Below the pieces are notes generated by a model. It had not been told where the DNA came from. It saw only the letters and a list, made by a program, of their open reading frames with translations, and made no database searches. The position numbers and the translations under genes are program-made. From Thermocoleostomius sinensis A174 (GTDB lineage Bacteria > Cyanobacteriota > Cyanobacteriia > Elainellales > Elainellaceae), in contig NZ_CP113797.1 in assembly GCF_026802175.1 (NCBI RefSeq), forward strand, positions 5,495,026-5,559,025: 64,000 nt of DNA, in the 5' to 3' direction. Below are positions 9,671 to 19,322 of this stretch, one piece after another (positions within the stretch are counted from its first letter, which is position 1; each line of letters opens with the position of its first letter).

Positions 9671-9694
9671 TTTGACACCAAATTTGACACCAAA
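9671..9694. repeat. Tandem 12-base direct repeat
   Basis: TTTGACACCAAA occurs twice head to tail, directly after the DUF4230 stop codon. Its two halves are not complementary, so it is a duplication rather than a hairpin. Function unknown. Confidence 0.6.
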
Positions 9695-9987
9695 GGAATT
9701 TGCTCAAGTCAATGATTTAGATCACCGAACATCATTAAATTAAAAAAATATTAATTTATTTGGTTTATAGCCATTGCCAACTGGCGGTCAGATTCTTTGT
9801 TAAATTGTCCGCTACGTTTTGCTAGGTTGTCGAATCCGTGTACTTAGAACATATGTGATCCAGATAACTCAATGAGAGATGATTCCTTGGTATAAACACG
9901 TAAGCACGATACTGTTGATTGAAAGGAGGTAATCTTTTCGCGTTTCTTGAGCGATCTTGTCTGTGTCAGGGAAAACTAGCCTTCGTA
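9695..9987. other. Intergenic region before the ELW-repeat protein
   Basis: AT-rich region with a hairpin TAAATTAA/TTAATTTA (9736-9743 and 9751-9758) that could terminate the DUF4230 transcript. A textbook Shine-Dalgarno AAAGGAGGT at 9922-9930 is followed by no usable start codon in the expected window. A TGTGATCCAGATAA stretch at 9854 resembles half of a CRP site. Confidence 0.4.
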
Positions 9988-12714
9988 ATGCTATTAGATC
10001 ACGCAGAAGCTATGGCAGACAGGGATAGCCGCCTGAGCAGAGCTAGAAGCTTGGGAGTTCTACCGATCGCTCGCAGAGATAAACTTGATCAAAAGGATTT
10101 AGATGATCTGTTTCGCTTCAATGTATTGGGCAGAAGCCGCCTCGATTTAAGCCTTTCTGGCATGAAGAAGGCTAATTTTGATGTGGAACTATACGCCTTT
10201 AGAGTGCCGCCTAGCCAAATTAGCAAAAAAGAAGGAAACATTGATTTTAGAAAGTTAAAAGCCAACGTTCGCAACAAATATCTGCAATTGCTGGGAGTTT
10301 CTAGAAACGGGGGAACTGCTAGTGAAAGCTTACAAGCGGATCTGGCGGCAGGAGAATATCTGGTTCGTGTTTCTCGGCGTCGGGGCAAGAGTCGGTATCT
10401 CTTGCAGTTAAACGGGGCACTGATTCCAGATCCCACCCCACTTCCCACCCCACTTCCCGCTCCAGCACCATCTCCGACTCCAGGTCCTACCCCACTTCCT
10501 ATTCCCACTCCGCTTCCTGTTCCAAACCCCTCTCCCGCCCCAGCGCCTAATCCGACCCCAAGCCCCCCTCCCGCACCCGGTAATTCTCTGGCAACTGCCT
10601 TTAACCTCTCGCTTCCTAGTGCTTTGGTAACTGGACGAGTGAACAACGACGATCGCAGAGACTACTACACCTTCACACTCGACAGGGCCGAAGATGCGCT
10701 ATTTGAATTAACCGGGTTGAAAAAATCTACCATCACACTCTTAGATGAACAAGGTCAAACCCTCTCTCAATTCACTCCTAAAACCAGTTTTGATCGCGAA
10801 AAATTTATTAAATCGCTAGAGGCTGGTAAGTACTATCTGTTATTCGAGCAGCAAGCGATCGGAACAACGGGTAATTACTCCATCAATGCCTCAGTTCTAA
10901 CAGATGCCGTTTCGGACGAGGTTCCTGCCACCCCCAATGTGACACTGAGGACGACAACCCAACGATTCAGCAACTATGTAGTAGATGGTGGCAAGCGATC
11001 CCAAGTAGACTACTACCGCTTCAGCGTGAATGCGACGAGTAGCCTCACGGTAGAAGTGAAAAATTTGTTTGGCAATCTGGACGTTCGCCTTGGCAAGGTG
11101 AGCGATCCGCAAGAACAATGGCGCGTGTTTGATGATGCCAGTAACAGCCCACCCGAAACCTATGGCCGAGGTACCGAAGCATTCCGAGGAAAACTATCAG
11201 CAGGCGAATATATCCTTCAGGTTTATGCACCCGAAGGACAAGGCTCAACTTACGATTTGTTTGCATCGCTCAGACCAACCTTCGATCAACCCGCTATTAG
11301 TCGTGATATCAACTTCAATGGCAATGCCCAAGCCAAGAACTTAATTAACGTAGGCAACTTTGCCTTCTTTTCTGCCAATGATGGAACCCGAACGTCCCTC
11401 TGGCGCACGGATGGAACTTTGACCGGAACTGAGCGCGTTCGTGATTTCACGTCTATCAGCGATACCGCCGTTTCAGCGAACAATGCCCTCTACTTTGTAG
11501 CGGATGGCGGAACTGGTAATGAGTTGTGGAGGAGTACAGCAGGCGGAACCATCAGGCAGCTAACCAACTTCACTGGCAACGGTGGTAGTTCTAGTTCTGA
11601 TATTTCTCAAATTACGGTAGTCGGCAGTCGCGTTTACTTTATGGCAAACCCAGGCGGCGGACAACGCTTTTATCGCACTAATCTTAATGGAGCGGGTGTA
11701 GAGGACATCACGCAGGTAACGGTCAATGGTCGCACTCTGCCGTTATTCACTGACCAAATTCGCAATTTAACGGTCGTAGGAGATCACCTTTTCTTTGTTG
11801 CAGACACGGATGGCGGTGACAGCGATATGGAACTGTGGCGAGTTCGGAACGCAGGCACAGCCGATCGAGCGGTCGAGAAAATCGATATTAACGCGCTAGG
11901 TTCTTCCAATCCTGCTAATCTCACGGTCGTTAATGGCAACACCCTCTACCTCACCGCTACGCGACCGAATCTAGCAACCTTTGTGCAAGAGCGCCGATTG
12001 GTGAAGCTGGAAAATATTCTGGATGACACAGACGATGACATCAACGACAATACCGGGATCAAAGCCATCAATATCAACATTCAAGGTTCGTTAACCGATA
12101 GCACGCTGTATTTATTGAAGGGGGATGCGGCCAATGAGGCGGATGATATCTTGTATCTTACTGCCGACGCCAATGATGGCAGCAGCAGAGGTCGGGAGTT
12201 GTTGAAACTGGAGAATCCTGTAGCAGCTACCAGTGCTTCCATAGCGACGATCGTCAAGGATATTGCCCCTGGGAATGCGGGTTCTAATCCGAGAAACTTC
12301 GCAGAGTACAATGGGCGTCTCTTCTTCACCGCCAATGATGGTACTGGTGAGAGGCTTTGGTATACCGATGCTACTGAAGGTGCGAGGTCGATCGACGTTG
12401 GCTTATTAAACAGCACTGACAATACTAGCCAGGTCGCCTATAGTAATGCCTCTCAGTTAACAGTGGTTGGCAATACGCTGTATCTTTCGGCAAGGAGCGA
12501 GCGGCAGGGCATAGAACTGTGGCAAATTCGGGGAACGACCTTGAGCCTGGTTCAAGATATTAATATGGTGCCGTCAGAAGATATTTCATCTGCGAACAAT
12601 AGCTCTAGCCCACAACAGCTTGTGTCGATTAATGAAACCCTATTTTTCGTAGCGGATAATGGCCCAAGTGGCTTGGAAGTTTGGTCTGTGACACCAGATG
12701 AGGAGCTTGCCTAG
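9988..12714 (+). CDS. Large PPC-domain / ELW-repeat protein with proline-rich hinge
   Basis: About 908 residues. The frame is open back to a TTG at 9919, but that codon overlaps the AAAGGAGGT motif. ATG at 9988 or 10012 is more plausible; neither has a good ribosome-binding site. Order of parts: a PPC-like beta domain (about 40-150, ending in [19 protein letters not shown]); a hinge of about 45 residues that is nearly all Pro plus Thr/Ala/Ser/Leu/Asn (PTPLP and PNPSP units); two more bacterial pre-peptidase C-terminal-like domains ([10 protein letters not shown] and [10 protein letters not shown], each closing with AGKYYLLF or AGEYILQVY); then about 450 residues of repeats with the signatures [21 protein letters not shown] and IELWQI, as in ELWxxDGT propellers. 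No signal peptide is visible. It is likely an extracellular or surface protein, perhaps a type I secretion substrate; that is inference. Confidence 0.82.
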   Translation: MLLDHAEAMADRDSRLSRARSLGVLPIARRDKLDQKDLDDLFRFNVLGRSRLDLSLSGMKKANFDVELYAFRVPPSQISKKEGNIDFRKLKANVRNKYLQLLGVSRNGGTASESLQADLAAGEYLVRVSRRRGKSRYLLQLNGALIPDPTPLPTPLPAPAPSPTPGPTPLPIPTPLPVPNPSPAPAPNPTPSPPPAPGNSLATAFNLSLPSALVTGRVNNDDRRDYYTFTLDRAEDALFELTGLKKSTITLLDEQGQTLSQFTPKTSFDREKFIKSLEAGKYYLLFEQQAIGTTGNYSINASVLTDAVSDEVPATPNVTLRTTTQRFSNYVVDGGKRSQVDYYRFSVNATSSLTVEVKNLFGNLDVRLGKVSDPQEQWRVFDDASNSPPETYGRGTEAFRGKLSAGEYILQVYAPEGQGSTYDLFASLRPTFDQPAISRDINFNGNAQAKNLINVGNFAFFSANDGTRTSLWRTDGTLTGTERVRDFTSISDTAVSANNALYFVADGGTGNELWRSTAGGTIRQLTNFTGNGGSSSSDISQITVVGSRVYFMANPGGGQRFYRTNLNGAGVEDITQVTVNGRTLPLFTDQIRNLTVVGDHLFFVADTDGGDSDMELWRVRNAGTADRAVEKIDINALGSSNPANLTVVNGNTLYLTATRPNLATFVQERRLVKLENILDDTDDDINDNTGIKAININIQGSLTDSTLYLLKGDAANEADDILYLTADANDGSSRGRELLKLENPVAATSASIATIVKDIAPGNAGSNPRNFAEYNGRLFFTANDGTGERLWYTDATEGARSIDVGLLNSTDNTSQVAYSNASQLTVVGNTLYLSARSERQGIELWQIRGTTLSLVQDINMVPSEDISSANNSSSPQQLVSINETLFFVADNGPSGLEVWSVTPDEELA

Positions 12715-12801
12715 ATTGAGTCTGGATTGAGAGGGTTGGGTGCTGGCTGCGCTCAGCCCTTCAACGTCTCTAAGCTGAGGGCATGGCTATTACAGAGTCG
12801 A

Positions 12802-12852
12802 GAGGCAACTGACTCCATCAAACTCATGAAAGGATGATTAAGCAGTTGCCTC
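12802..12852. terminator. Long inverted repeat between convergent genes
   Basis: GAGGCAACTG (12802-12811) and CAGTTGCCTC (12843-12852) form a 10-bp perfect stem with a 31-base loop. It lies between the ends of two convergent genes, so it could stop or protect both transcripts. No strong T-run on either side. Confidence 0.5.
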
Positions 12853-12873
12853 ATTTCAGATAATCTCACCTAC

Positions 12874-15168
12874 CTATGATTCATCAACCTGGTTGAGGCG
12901 GCGAATTTTCAATACATCGCTCATCTTGCGGATTTGGACAAAAATGCGTTCTAATTGGTCGTGGTCTACTATATCAATCCCTAAATTGATCACCGCTGTT
13001 TGTCCCGGAAATGTTTTAACCTGGGCACTGCGGACGTTGATGTTGTAGTCGCTTAGCCGTGACAAAATATCTTTTAACACCCCCACCCGATCGAAGACTT
13101 CAATATAGATTTGCACAGGATAGGTATGGGGGCGAGTATTGGTAGCACTATCAGCATTCCAGCGCACAGGAATTAGCCGATCGCCTGGAATATTATCGAT
13201 GTTGTGGCAGCCTTGACGATGAATAGAAATGCCGCGACTACCAAGTGTGACAACGCCAATAATCGGTTCTCCTGGAACTGGATTGCAGCAGCCAGCCAAG
13301 TTGTGCAACAACCCTTCTACTCCAACGATTGGAGATTCCTTGGCTCGGTTAGGAGCAATGGGAGTTGACAGCGTTGAAGATAGTAGGAGGGTTTCACCTT
13401 GGAGACTGGTAGGGGCTGGCTCGATGGGTTGTTTGGCTTTAATGGCTTCCCGTAGCCGATTAATCACTAGATTCAATGTCACTTCGCCATAGCCCAATGC
13501 TGCTAGCAAATCTTCTGGAGATTGATAATTACATCGCTCGGCTGTGACTTGCATAGGTTCTGATTTCAGCAAAGCTTCTAAGCCGCTTTTGCCCAATTCT
13601 TTCTCCAACATTTCCCGTCCGCGCAGTACATTCTCGTCGCGGTGCGATCGTTTGTACCACTGGCGAATGCGATTGCGAGCGCTGGGCGTCACAGTAAAAT
13701 TGAGCCAATCTAAACTAGGATGAGCGTTCTTTTGGGTCAAAATTTCGACAATATCGCCATTCTTGAGCGGGGTTTCCAGGGGAACCATACGTTCATTAAC
13801 CCGTGCTCCGGCACAATGATTCCCTACTTCTGTATGGATGCGATAGGCAAAATCAACGGTGGTGGCTCCTTGAGCAAGTGCTACAACATCTCCATTGGGA
13901 GTAAACACGTAAACATCGTCAGCAAACAAATTATCTTTGATGTTCTCTAAGTACTCCTGCGCATCTTTAAGATCGCTCTGCCACTCAAGCAATTGCCGCA
14001 ACCAGGTGAATTTTTCATCATCGGTGGTGAGTTTGCTATGGCTACCACCAGATTCCTTATACTTCCAATGGGCGGCGATCCCATACTCTGCCACATGATG
14101 CATTTCTAAGGTGCGGATTTGCACTTCGATCGGCCGTCCTGTGCTACCGATGACAACCGTGTGTAGCGATTGATAGCGATTGGGTTTTGGGAGACCAATA
14201 TAATCTTTAAAGCGGCCAGGAATTGGACGAAATTCATCGTGCACAACGGCCAATGCTCGATAGCATTCGTCATTACTTTGCACAATAATGCGAATGGCAG
14301 CAATATCGTAAATTTCTTGAAAGCTCTTTTGCTGCCGCTGCATTTTTTGATAGATACCATATAGGTGCTTAGGGCGACCGCTGATATCGTGACATCGAAT
14401 TCCCAATTGATTTAACCGTTCCCGCAATGTAACCGCCACTGCCGCCAGTCGAGCTTCTCGATCAGTGCGTTTGTCAGCCACAAGTTCCTGCATTTGCCGG
14501 TAAGCATCTGGCTCAAGATACTTGAAAGACAGATCTTCTAGTTCCCACTTAAACCGGCCGATCCCCAGACGGTTAGCCAGCGGAGCAAAAATTTCGCGGG
14601 TTTCTAGGGCAATGCGTCGGCGCTTATCATCCGGTAAATGTTCTAGGGTGCGCATATTGTGCAGCCGATCGGCCAACTTTACCACAATGACGCGAATATC
14701 CTGGGCCATGGCTAAAAACATCCGGCGGAAATTTTCAGCTTGGCGCTCCGTTTTGCTAGAAAAGTTGAATTTGGAGAGTTTGGTGACGCCTTCAACCAAA
14801 CATCTCACTTCAGGACCAAATCGCCGTTCAATTTCTTCGCCCGTCACATCGGTATCTTCAATGACATCATGGAGAAACCCGGCTGCAATCATTGCTGCAC
14901 TGCCCCCCAATTCGCGTAGTAGCCCAGCTACCGCCACCGGATGGGCAATGTACGGTTCACCAGAAGCGCGGGTTTGCCCTTTATGCAAGCAGTAGGCAAA
15001 TTCAAAGGCTTGACAGACTAACGTGGTGTCGGCAGGAGAGGCTTCAGTTCCATCGCAGGCAAGCGGCGATCGCTGATCGATGATGCATTCTGAAAGCCAG
15101 TCGGGCAGCGTAATGTCGTTAGGAATAGACAGAGCTTCTACGTTCATGCTGTTAAGCCCGGAAATCAT
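12874..15168 (-). CDS. spoT: Bifunctional (p)ppGpp synthase/hydrolase (RSH)
   Basis: A 764-residue long RelA/SpoT homologue that makes and degrades the stringent alarmone (p)ppGpp. The HD hydrolase domain is at about 50-200, with HPVAVAGLL, GFLHDVIEDTD and KLADRLHNMRT; the HD residues look intact. The synthetase domain is at about 255-375 (AIRIIVQSNDECY, RFKDYIGLPKPNRYQSLH, EVQIRTLEMHHVAEYG). The TGS domain follows (DVYVFTPNGDVVAL), then a conserved zinc-finger/CC region (LHNLAGCCNPVPGEPI) and a C-terminal ACT domain (VQIYIEVFDRVGVLKDIL). All catalytic blocks are present, so both activities are expected. The ATG at 15147 (seven codons in) is an alternative start. Confidence 0.95.
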   Translation of the reverse strand: MISGLNSMNVEALSIPNDITLPDWLSECIIDQRSPLACDGTEASPADTTLVCQAFEFAYCLHKGQTRASGEPYIAHPVAVAGLLRELGGSAAMIAAGFLHDVIEDTDVTGEEIERRFGPEVRCLVEGVTKLSKFNFSSKTERQAENFRRMFLAMAQDIRVIVVKLADRLHNMRTLEHLPDDKRRRIALETREIFAPLANRLGIGRFKWELEDLSFKYLEPDAYRQMQELVADKRTDREARLAAVAVTLRERLNQLGIRCHDISGRPKHLYGIYQKMQRQQKSFQEIYDIAAIRIIVQSNDECYRALAVVHDEFRPIPGRFKDYIGLPKPNRYQSLHTVVIGSTGRPIEVQIRTLEMHHVAEYGIAAHWKYKESGGSHSKLTTDDEKFTWLRQLLEWQSDLKDAQEYLENIKDNLFADDVYVFTPNGDVVALAQGATTVDFAYRIHTEVGNHCAGARVNERMVPLETPLKNGDIVEILTQKNAHPSLDWLNFTVTPSARNRIRQWYKRSHRDENVLRGREMLEKELGKSGLEALLKSEPMQVTAERCNYQSPEDLLAALGYGEVTLNLVINRLREAIKAKQPIEPAPTSLQGETLLLSSTLSTPIAPNRAKESPIVGVEGLLHNLAGCCNPVPGEPIIGVVTLGSRGISIHRQGCHNIDNIPGDRLIPVRWNADSATNTRPHTYPVQIYIEVFDRVGVLKDILSRLSDYNINVRSAQVKTFPGQTAVINLGIDIVDHDQLERIFVQIRKMSDVLKIRRLNQVDES

Positions 15169-15288
15169 AAGGTAAAGGGCTAGAATTTAAAGGGCTAAAA
15201 AGTAGATGTTTGCTGATTTTACGGTATTTAGCCTTCATCAGAACAGGAAACAAATCGAAAGGGTTTGAGCTTCCGCCCGGAGCAACGC

Positions 15289-15530
15289 CTATCTTGTCTC
15301 ACGTAGGGACAAACTAGAACTCAACTGCTCGTTCGGCATTACTTTTAATCCATCAATAACCAAGTGCAAATGATCCCAAAGAGTATTGCCAAAAGCCTGC
15401 TCGAACTCAATCCACCAGATAGGCTTTGAATTCAATGAACGTTGCCCACTCTACGAAAGGATTTTCGGATAGGCGTAAATATTGACCCTTAAAAGATGGA
15501 GACGCTGAGAAGGCACGCCACTACAAACTG
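15289..15530 (-). pseudogene. Possible decayed coding fragment, frameshifted
   Basis: Two short minus-strand frames read like protein but are broken. One, from TTG at 15435 to the stop at 15289 (48 codons), contains KPIWWIEFEQAFGNTLWDH and HLVIDGLKVMPNEQ. The other lies just upstream and overlaps it, with no start codon, and reads SPSFKGQYLRLSENPFVEW then FIEFKAYLVD before a stop. The composition (W, F, E, D in amphipathic spacing) suggests remnants of one gene split by a frameshift. I do not recognise the family. Chance reading is possible, so confidence is low. Confidence 0.25.
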
Positions 15531-15550
15531 TCACCCTTCGTGTAACGGAA

Positions 15551-15572
15551 TGTATGACTAAACCCTCATACA
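15551..15572. repeat. Inverted repeat upstream of the patD-like gene
   Basis: TGTATGA (15551-15557) and TCATACA (15566-15572) form a 7-bp inverted repeat with an 8-base spacer, 93 bases before the patD-like start. It could be an operator or a small hairpin. It does not fit the NtcA pattern GTA-N8-TAC. Confidence 0.4.
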
Positions 15573-15664
15573 ACACTTTTTAACATTACTTTAACCAATT
15601 GTGTAACCGAAACGAGATTTTTGTTCAAATTTTGCTTAATTAATTTCCTACTTACCTTATTCCT

Positions 15665-16042
15665 ATGGTGTTAGACGCTCAGCGACGTTCCTACTTCAAC
15701 TTTCAGCGTGATTTGTTGCAACTTCAAGACATTTTGCAAAAACGGGTGTCTGGTACGGTCTTGCAATCTGCGTTTCAAGATTTGCAGCAAAGCTGGCAAT
15801 CCTTACTGGAAATGGATGTCAGTCAGAATGAAGGTCAACTGGCTCAAGGTTTGACAGCCAATGTGCAAACCTATCAAACCGAGATGAGTCGATTGATGCG
15901 TTTGTTAGGTATGGATATTTTGTTTCTGAAAGCTGCTCGGCAATCTGCTACCACTCAGCAACGGTTACAGCAAGCAAGCGATCGAGTGGCTCAGCTACTT
16001 CAGTATTGTGAGGGAATACTCGGCATGGAGAATGAAGCATAA
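15665..16042 (+). CDS. patD: PatD-like heterocyst frequency control protein
   Basis: A 125-residue, mostly helical cytosolic protein. The block QTEMSRLMRLLGMDILFL followed by AARQSATTQQR, and the closing LLQYCEGIL, match what I know of PatD, a small Anabaena protein that affects heterocyst frequency. The first two thirds (QLQDILQKRV, FQDLQQSWQSLLEMDV) also fit. PatD relatives occur outside clear heterocyst formers, so the molecular role here is uncertain. The start is ATG at 15665 with only weak upstream purines. An inverted repeat sits 93 bases upstream. A zinc-ribbon gene follows 80 bases downstream on the same strand. Confidence 0.75.
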   Translation: MVLDAQRRSYFNFQRDLLQLQDILQKRVSGTVLQSAFQDLQQSWQSLLEMDVSQNEGQLAQGLTANVQTYQTEMSRLMRLLGMDILFLKAARQSATTQQRLQQASDRVAQLLQYCEGILGMENEA

Positions 16043-16122
16043 TCAAGGATCTTCGGAACTCTATCCTGACGTTCCTGTTCTTTGAGTGATTTAATAAGAA
16101 AAACCTGTCGGGAAAGTGGGCT

Positions 16123-16677
16123 GTGCGCTGTCCGAAAAATAAAAAAATTGAGTTGCTAGACGATCGCCTAAGCGTGGATTTGGCAGTAAAACGCTGTCCA
16201 GACTGCAAAGGTATATGGATTCCATCCAATGAGTACGAAGTGTGGCAACAGCGACACGTTCAAGATTCTCTGGAGCAGTTGCCATCTACGTTAAATGTGG
16301 ATTATGTACAGTCGCCCTTAGATGCCAAAGCCGCATTTTGCCCTGAGTGTCATCGTTATTTAGCGCGTGCCAAAGTTGCAATCAAAACGCCTTTTTATGT
16401 TGAACGTTGCTCTCAATGTGGTGGGATTTGGTGTGACCATGGCGAGTGGGATGTTTTGACACAACTAGGGTTAAATACGATTGTGCAACAGCTATTTACT
16501 AGTGAATGGCAAGCGCGATCGAAACAACGAGAGCAGTCTGAGCGTGAACGGCAAGCTACGATTGATAAACTAGGTCAGGAATTAGCAGATTTGGTATTTG
16601 AGTTAGCTGAACGCCTGGAAAAACATCCAAATGGCGATTTTGGCATGGCGTATCTAATGCGACGATTCAACCCATGA
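16123..16677 (+). CDS. TFIIB-type zinc-ribbon protein
   Basis: A 184-residue protein with two zinc ribbons of the zf-TFIIB type. The first is MRCPKNKK...VKRCPDCKGIWIP (residues 1-30). The second is FCPECHRYLARAKV...VERCSQCGGIWCDHGEW (about 68-108). Each supplies CxxC-type pairs for one zinc. Residues 125-165 are a charged helix (EQSERERQATIDKLGQE), probably a coiled coil. GTG at 16123 is the start because it places the first CP at residue 3, as in the family. Function unknown; nucleic-acid or protein binding is inferred. Confidence 0.82.
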   Translation: MRCPKNKKIELLDDRLSVDLAVKRCPDCKGIWIPSNEYEVWQQRHVQDSLEQLPSTLNVDYVQSPLDAKAAFCPECHRYLARAKVAIKTPFYVERCSQCGGIWCDHGEWDVLTQLGLNTIVQQLFTSEWQARSKQREQSERERQATIDKLGQELADLVFELAERLEKHPNGDFGMAYLMRRFNP

Positions 16678-16730
16678 CGAGGGCCCGAATCGAACTGCTA
16701 GTGAGTGGCTTTGCACTTAAAGCTTCAAGC

Positions 16731-17042
16731 TTAAAGATCTAGGCTAGCTAACCAGTACATCGCCGCAATCGCTCCTGCCAAACACACTCCAACAGCAATT
16801 AAGGCAATTGCAGCCCCAAACCCTGCCGCCATGGCCACAGCCATGATAATTGTCAGGTAAGTTGCACCAAACCCTATGGCAGTTAAGGCAATAGTTTGAG
16901 GCGTCCAATGAATAAATTTGGTGTAATCACGGTTGAAGTTCAGTTTGGCTCGCTTGGTATGAGGGCGATACACATGACCCCGATCGCCAATAATAGGTTT
17001 GCGGGATGGGCGGTACACAGAATCAGGTTTGTGAGATGGCAT
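16731..17042 (-). CDS. Small hypothetical membrane protein
   Basis: A 103-residue protein of no recognised family. The first 45 residues are basic and polar (MPSHKPDSVYRPSRK). Two hydrophobic segments follow at about 50-70 (TIALTAIGFGATYLTIIMAVA) and 75-98 (GFGAAIALIAVGVCLAGAIAA), so it is probably a two-helix membrane protein with the basic N-terminus in the cytosol. It converges with the zinc-ribbon gene, whose stop is 54 bases away, and diverges from the GT2 gene. Confidence 0.6.
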   Translation of the reverse strand: MPSHKPDSVYRPSRKPIIGDRGHVYRPHTKRAKLNFNRDYTKFIHWTPQTIALTAIGFGATYLTIIMAVAMAAGFGAAIALIAVGVCLAGAIAAMYWLASLDL

Positions 17043-17185
17043 AAAATGCTGACACAGCGACAGAATAAGTCTGGCTAAATAAGTCTTGCTAAATTACTGT
17101 ACCCACGCTGACAACGATGATTAAAATAGCTCTGCTCTTGCTTAACGGTTTTTGCCGATCGCCGGGTTAGGAGTGAATTAGCTCT

Positions 17186-18154
17186 ATGGTTACACCGCCC
17201 CCCCACCAACCACTGGTCAGTGTCATCATTCCAGCCCACAATGGTGAACAGTTCATTGGGCAAGCGGTGGAAAGTGTATTGGGGCAAACCTATCGACCCA
17301 TTGAACTGATTGTTATTAACGATGGTTCTACCGATCGCACTGCAAACGTACTACAGCCATATCTTCGCAACCTTCGGTATATAGAGCAGCGCAATGGTGG
17401 AGTAGCCATGGCTCGCAATCGTGGGTTAGCGATGGCTCAGGGTGAGTTCATTGCGTTTCTAGATCAAGACGATTGGTTCGCTGCCGATAAACTGGCGGTT
17501 CAAACTGCCTGTATGCGAACAGATAGGGCAGTGGGGATGCTTCACAGTAGCTGGCACATTGGCGACGAACAAGGACAGATTCGAGGCACGATTGCTCCGT
17601 GGCAAACAATGCTGACCCTTGATTTAGCTGGTTGGGTGCAGTGGAAACCTGTCTTTTTGGGTGCTATGTTGTTTCGTCGCGACTGGCTATTGCGATCGGG
17701 TGGGTTTGATTCTCGTTGGCAGCAAACCAATGATGTCGATTTAGTTTTGCGCCTTGCCCGCTTGGGCTGTCGAGCAAAATGGGTACAGCAAGCGACCGTT
17801 TGTTATCGACAACATGCAAACAATGTCTCGCGGCAGGCATTGCAACAAGCGATCGAACTACAACAGGTATTAGATAATTTTTTTGCGTCTTCAAATTTAC
17901 CTACGGTCATTCGACAATTGGAACCGGCCTCACGGTATCAAAGTTTAGTTTGGAGTGCCTGGCGGCTTTACCGTAACGAGTGTGTCAGTGAAGCGATCGA
18001 CTATTTGAACCAATCACGACAGTATACGACACAACTCCGATCGGAAGTGATATTAGATTGGATTGAGGCATTCAGGCGCTATGAAGCAGAGTATGGCCAG
18101 CAATTTCATCCTCAGTCGCTTAACGTTCCAGCGCTTTGGCACCTATTGACTTAA
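17186..18154 (+). CDS. Glycosyltransferase family 2
   Basis: A 322-residue GT-A fold transferase. It starts with [20 protein letters not shown], has the nucleotide-sugar motif INDGSTDRT, and the DxD-like FLDQDDWF near residue 95. [17 protein letters not shown] (about 175) matches the acceptor-side ED/DVD region, with LRLARLG in the usual place. No membrane segment is visible, so it is a soluble or peripherally attached enzyme acting on a surface polysaccharide or glycolipid; the acceptor is unknown. ATG at 17186 follows a purine-rich AGGAGTG at 17168. A psbK gene lies downstream on the same strand. Confidence 0.9.
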   Translation: MVTPPPHQPLVSVIIPAHNGEQFIGQAVESVLGQTYRPIELIVINDGSTDRTANVLQPYLRNLRYIEQRNGGVAMARNRGLAMAQGEFIAFLDQDDWFAADKLAVQTACMRTDRAVGMLHSSWHIGDEQGQIRGTIAPWQTMLTLDLAGWVQWKPVFLGAMLFRRDWLLRSGGFDSRWQQTNDVDLVLRLARLGCRAKWVQQATVCYRQHANNVSRQALQQAIELQQVLDNFFASSNLPTVIRQLEPASRYQSLVWSAWRLYRNECVSEAIDYLNQSRQYTTQLRSEVILDWIEAFRRYEAEYGQQFHPQSLNVPALWHLLT

Positions 18155-18309
18155 CATTTTGCCCCATGAATCCTTGCTTTAATGACCTTGATAGACGAAC
18201 CAAACGAACTTTCCTTCTCTATCCTTGGATACAGGCAATGATTCTGTCCCCCCCCTATGTTAAGATGCGTAGCAATTATGAGTTTTGTGTTGGAGAGGTA
18301 GAGTCACAC

Positions 18310-18447
18310 ATGGAAGCCGCATTGCTGTTGGCAAAGTTGCCCGAAGCCTACGCGATTTTTGATCCCCTGGTAGACGTTCTGCCAGTGATTCCTGTCTTCT
18401 TCCTGTTGCTCGCCTTTGTATGGCAAGCAGCCGTTGGTTTCAGATAA
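18310..18447 (+). CDS. psbK: Photosystem II protein K
   Basis: A 45-residue single-span thylakoid protein bound next to CP43 in photosystem II. The precursor begins [20 protein letters not shown], and mature PsbK starts at KLPEAYAIF after a processing step. The conserved helix [22 protein letters not shown] closes the protein. The ATG at 18310 is preceded by GGAGAGGTAGAG. The in-frame open region extends upstream to 18136 but has no PsbK similarity there. Neighbours are unrelated. Confidence 0.95.
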   Translation: MEAALLLAKLPEAYAIFDPLVDVLPVIPVFFLLLAFVWQAAVGFR

Positions 18448-18519
18448 GTTGCAAAACAAACCTCTATTGTCCACCCTGATCCCTATCTCTTTTTTCATAA
18501 GTGGGGGATGAGGGTGAAT

Positions 18520-18545
18520 TTTACTATTACACATTTACTATTACA
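18520..18545. repeat. Direct repeat TTTACTATTACA x2
   Basis: TTTACTATTACA is repeated at 18520-18531 and 18534-18545 between psbK and the convergent tenA. A related ATATTACA follows at once. It looks like local slippage duplication. Confidence 0.5.
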
Positions 18546-18575
18546 AAATATTACATGGCGGGCAAAATTACTCTG

Positions 18576-19208
18576 CTAGTCCGAGGGTTCTTTTTGCCAA
18601 GCTGCTTGAAAGAAATCTAATTCACATCGCATGGCGTAACGATAAGTCGATCGCACTAAATCAGTCAAGGTGGCGTATCGGTCAGCGAGTTCAGCAAGTT
18701 GAACAGTCAACGGTGCAAATTCGTCGCTGCTATAGGTACGAATCCAGTCAGCATAGCAATGTTCAGGAATACCATTTTGGGCTAGGCGTTGTCCTAAAAA
18801 AGCGTAGAGTTTCATACAGGGCAGCATGGCAGCGGTAGTGGTGCCAACATCTTGGCTCCAAGCGGTTGCCAGCAGAAAATCTGTGTAGCGTCGAGTGGCA
18901 GTTCCTGGCTCCACCGATTGCCAATCGACTGCCCAGTTAGAGGCGTAAGACTGATGCAGTTGCAGTTCTTGTAGAACGCCGCTTGCTAGAGCGTGAAATG
19001 TGCCAAATCCTTGCCAGTCAGGAGCTTTTGCGGCAGCAATGCTGTAAGCCCGTGCAAAAGCTTCTAGAAAAAAGGCGTCTTGTCCCACATAATAAGCAAA
19101 CTTGTATTGAGGTAAGCTTCCCGTGGCAAGTCCTTGCACGAATGGATTTTCAAGACAGGCGATCGCCAGATCTTGGTTTGCTTGCCACAATGATTCAGCA
19201 ATAGACAT
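18576..19208 (-). CDS. tenA: TenA-family thiaminase II / aminopyrimidine aminohydrolase
   Basis: A 210-residue helical enzyme that hydrolyses degraded thiamin or amino-HMP for thiamin salvage. Family features in order: LWQANQDLAIACLENPFVQGL at the start, LPQYKFAYYVGQDAFFLEAF (residues 32-51), the catalytic Cys in MLPCMKLYAFLG near residue 127, and the C-terminal Glu in CELDFFQAAW. The length is typical. There are no thiamin genes nearby and no TPP riboswitch-like sequence was evident upstream. ATG at 19208 is used. Confidence 0.9.
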   Translation of the reverse strand: MSIAESLWQANQDLAIACLENPFVQGLATGSLPQYKFAYYVGQDAFFLEAFARAYSIAAAKAPDWQGFGTFHALASGVLQELQLHQSYASNWAVDWQSVEPGTATRRYTDFLLATAWSQDVGTTTAAMLPCMKLYAFLGQRLAQNGIPEHCYADWIRTYSSDEFAPLTVQLAELADRYATLTDLVRSTYRYAMRCELDFFQAAWQKEPSD

Positions 19209-19322
19209 GGAACATAAAGAAAAAACAGGAATAACGGATCAAACGGCAGACCGGCTTCTGGAGGGTCAATGAGATGGGGCTGCTTTTAATTTTTACGTTC
19301 AACCATTCTGGTCATCTATTCG

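Noticed and set aside
9854-9869. CRP site before the ELW protein
   Set aside because: Only the left half (TGTGATC) fits; the right half differs in two of five bases.
10089-10646. Long minus-strand frame coding a Gly-rich protein
   Set aside because: It is the shadow of the proline-rich hinge of the plus-strand ELW protein (CCN codons read backward as GGN).
16679-16740. tRNA-like sequence (GAATCGAACT)
   Set aside because: Resembles a T-arm but no acceptor, D or anticodon stems can be folded around it.
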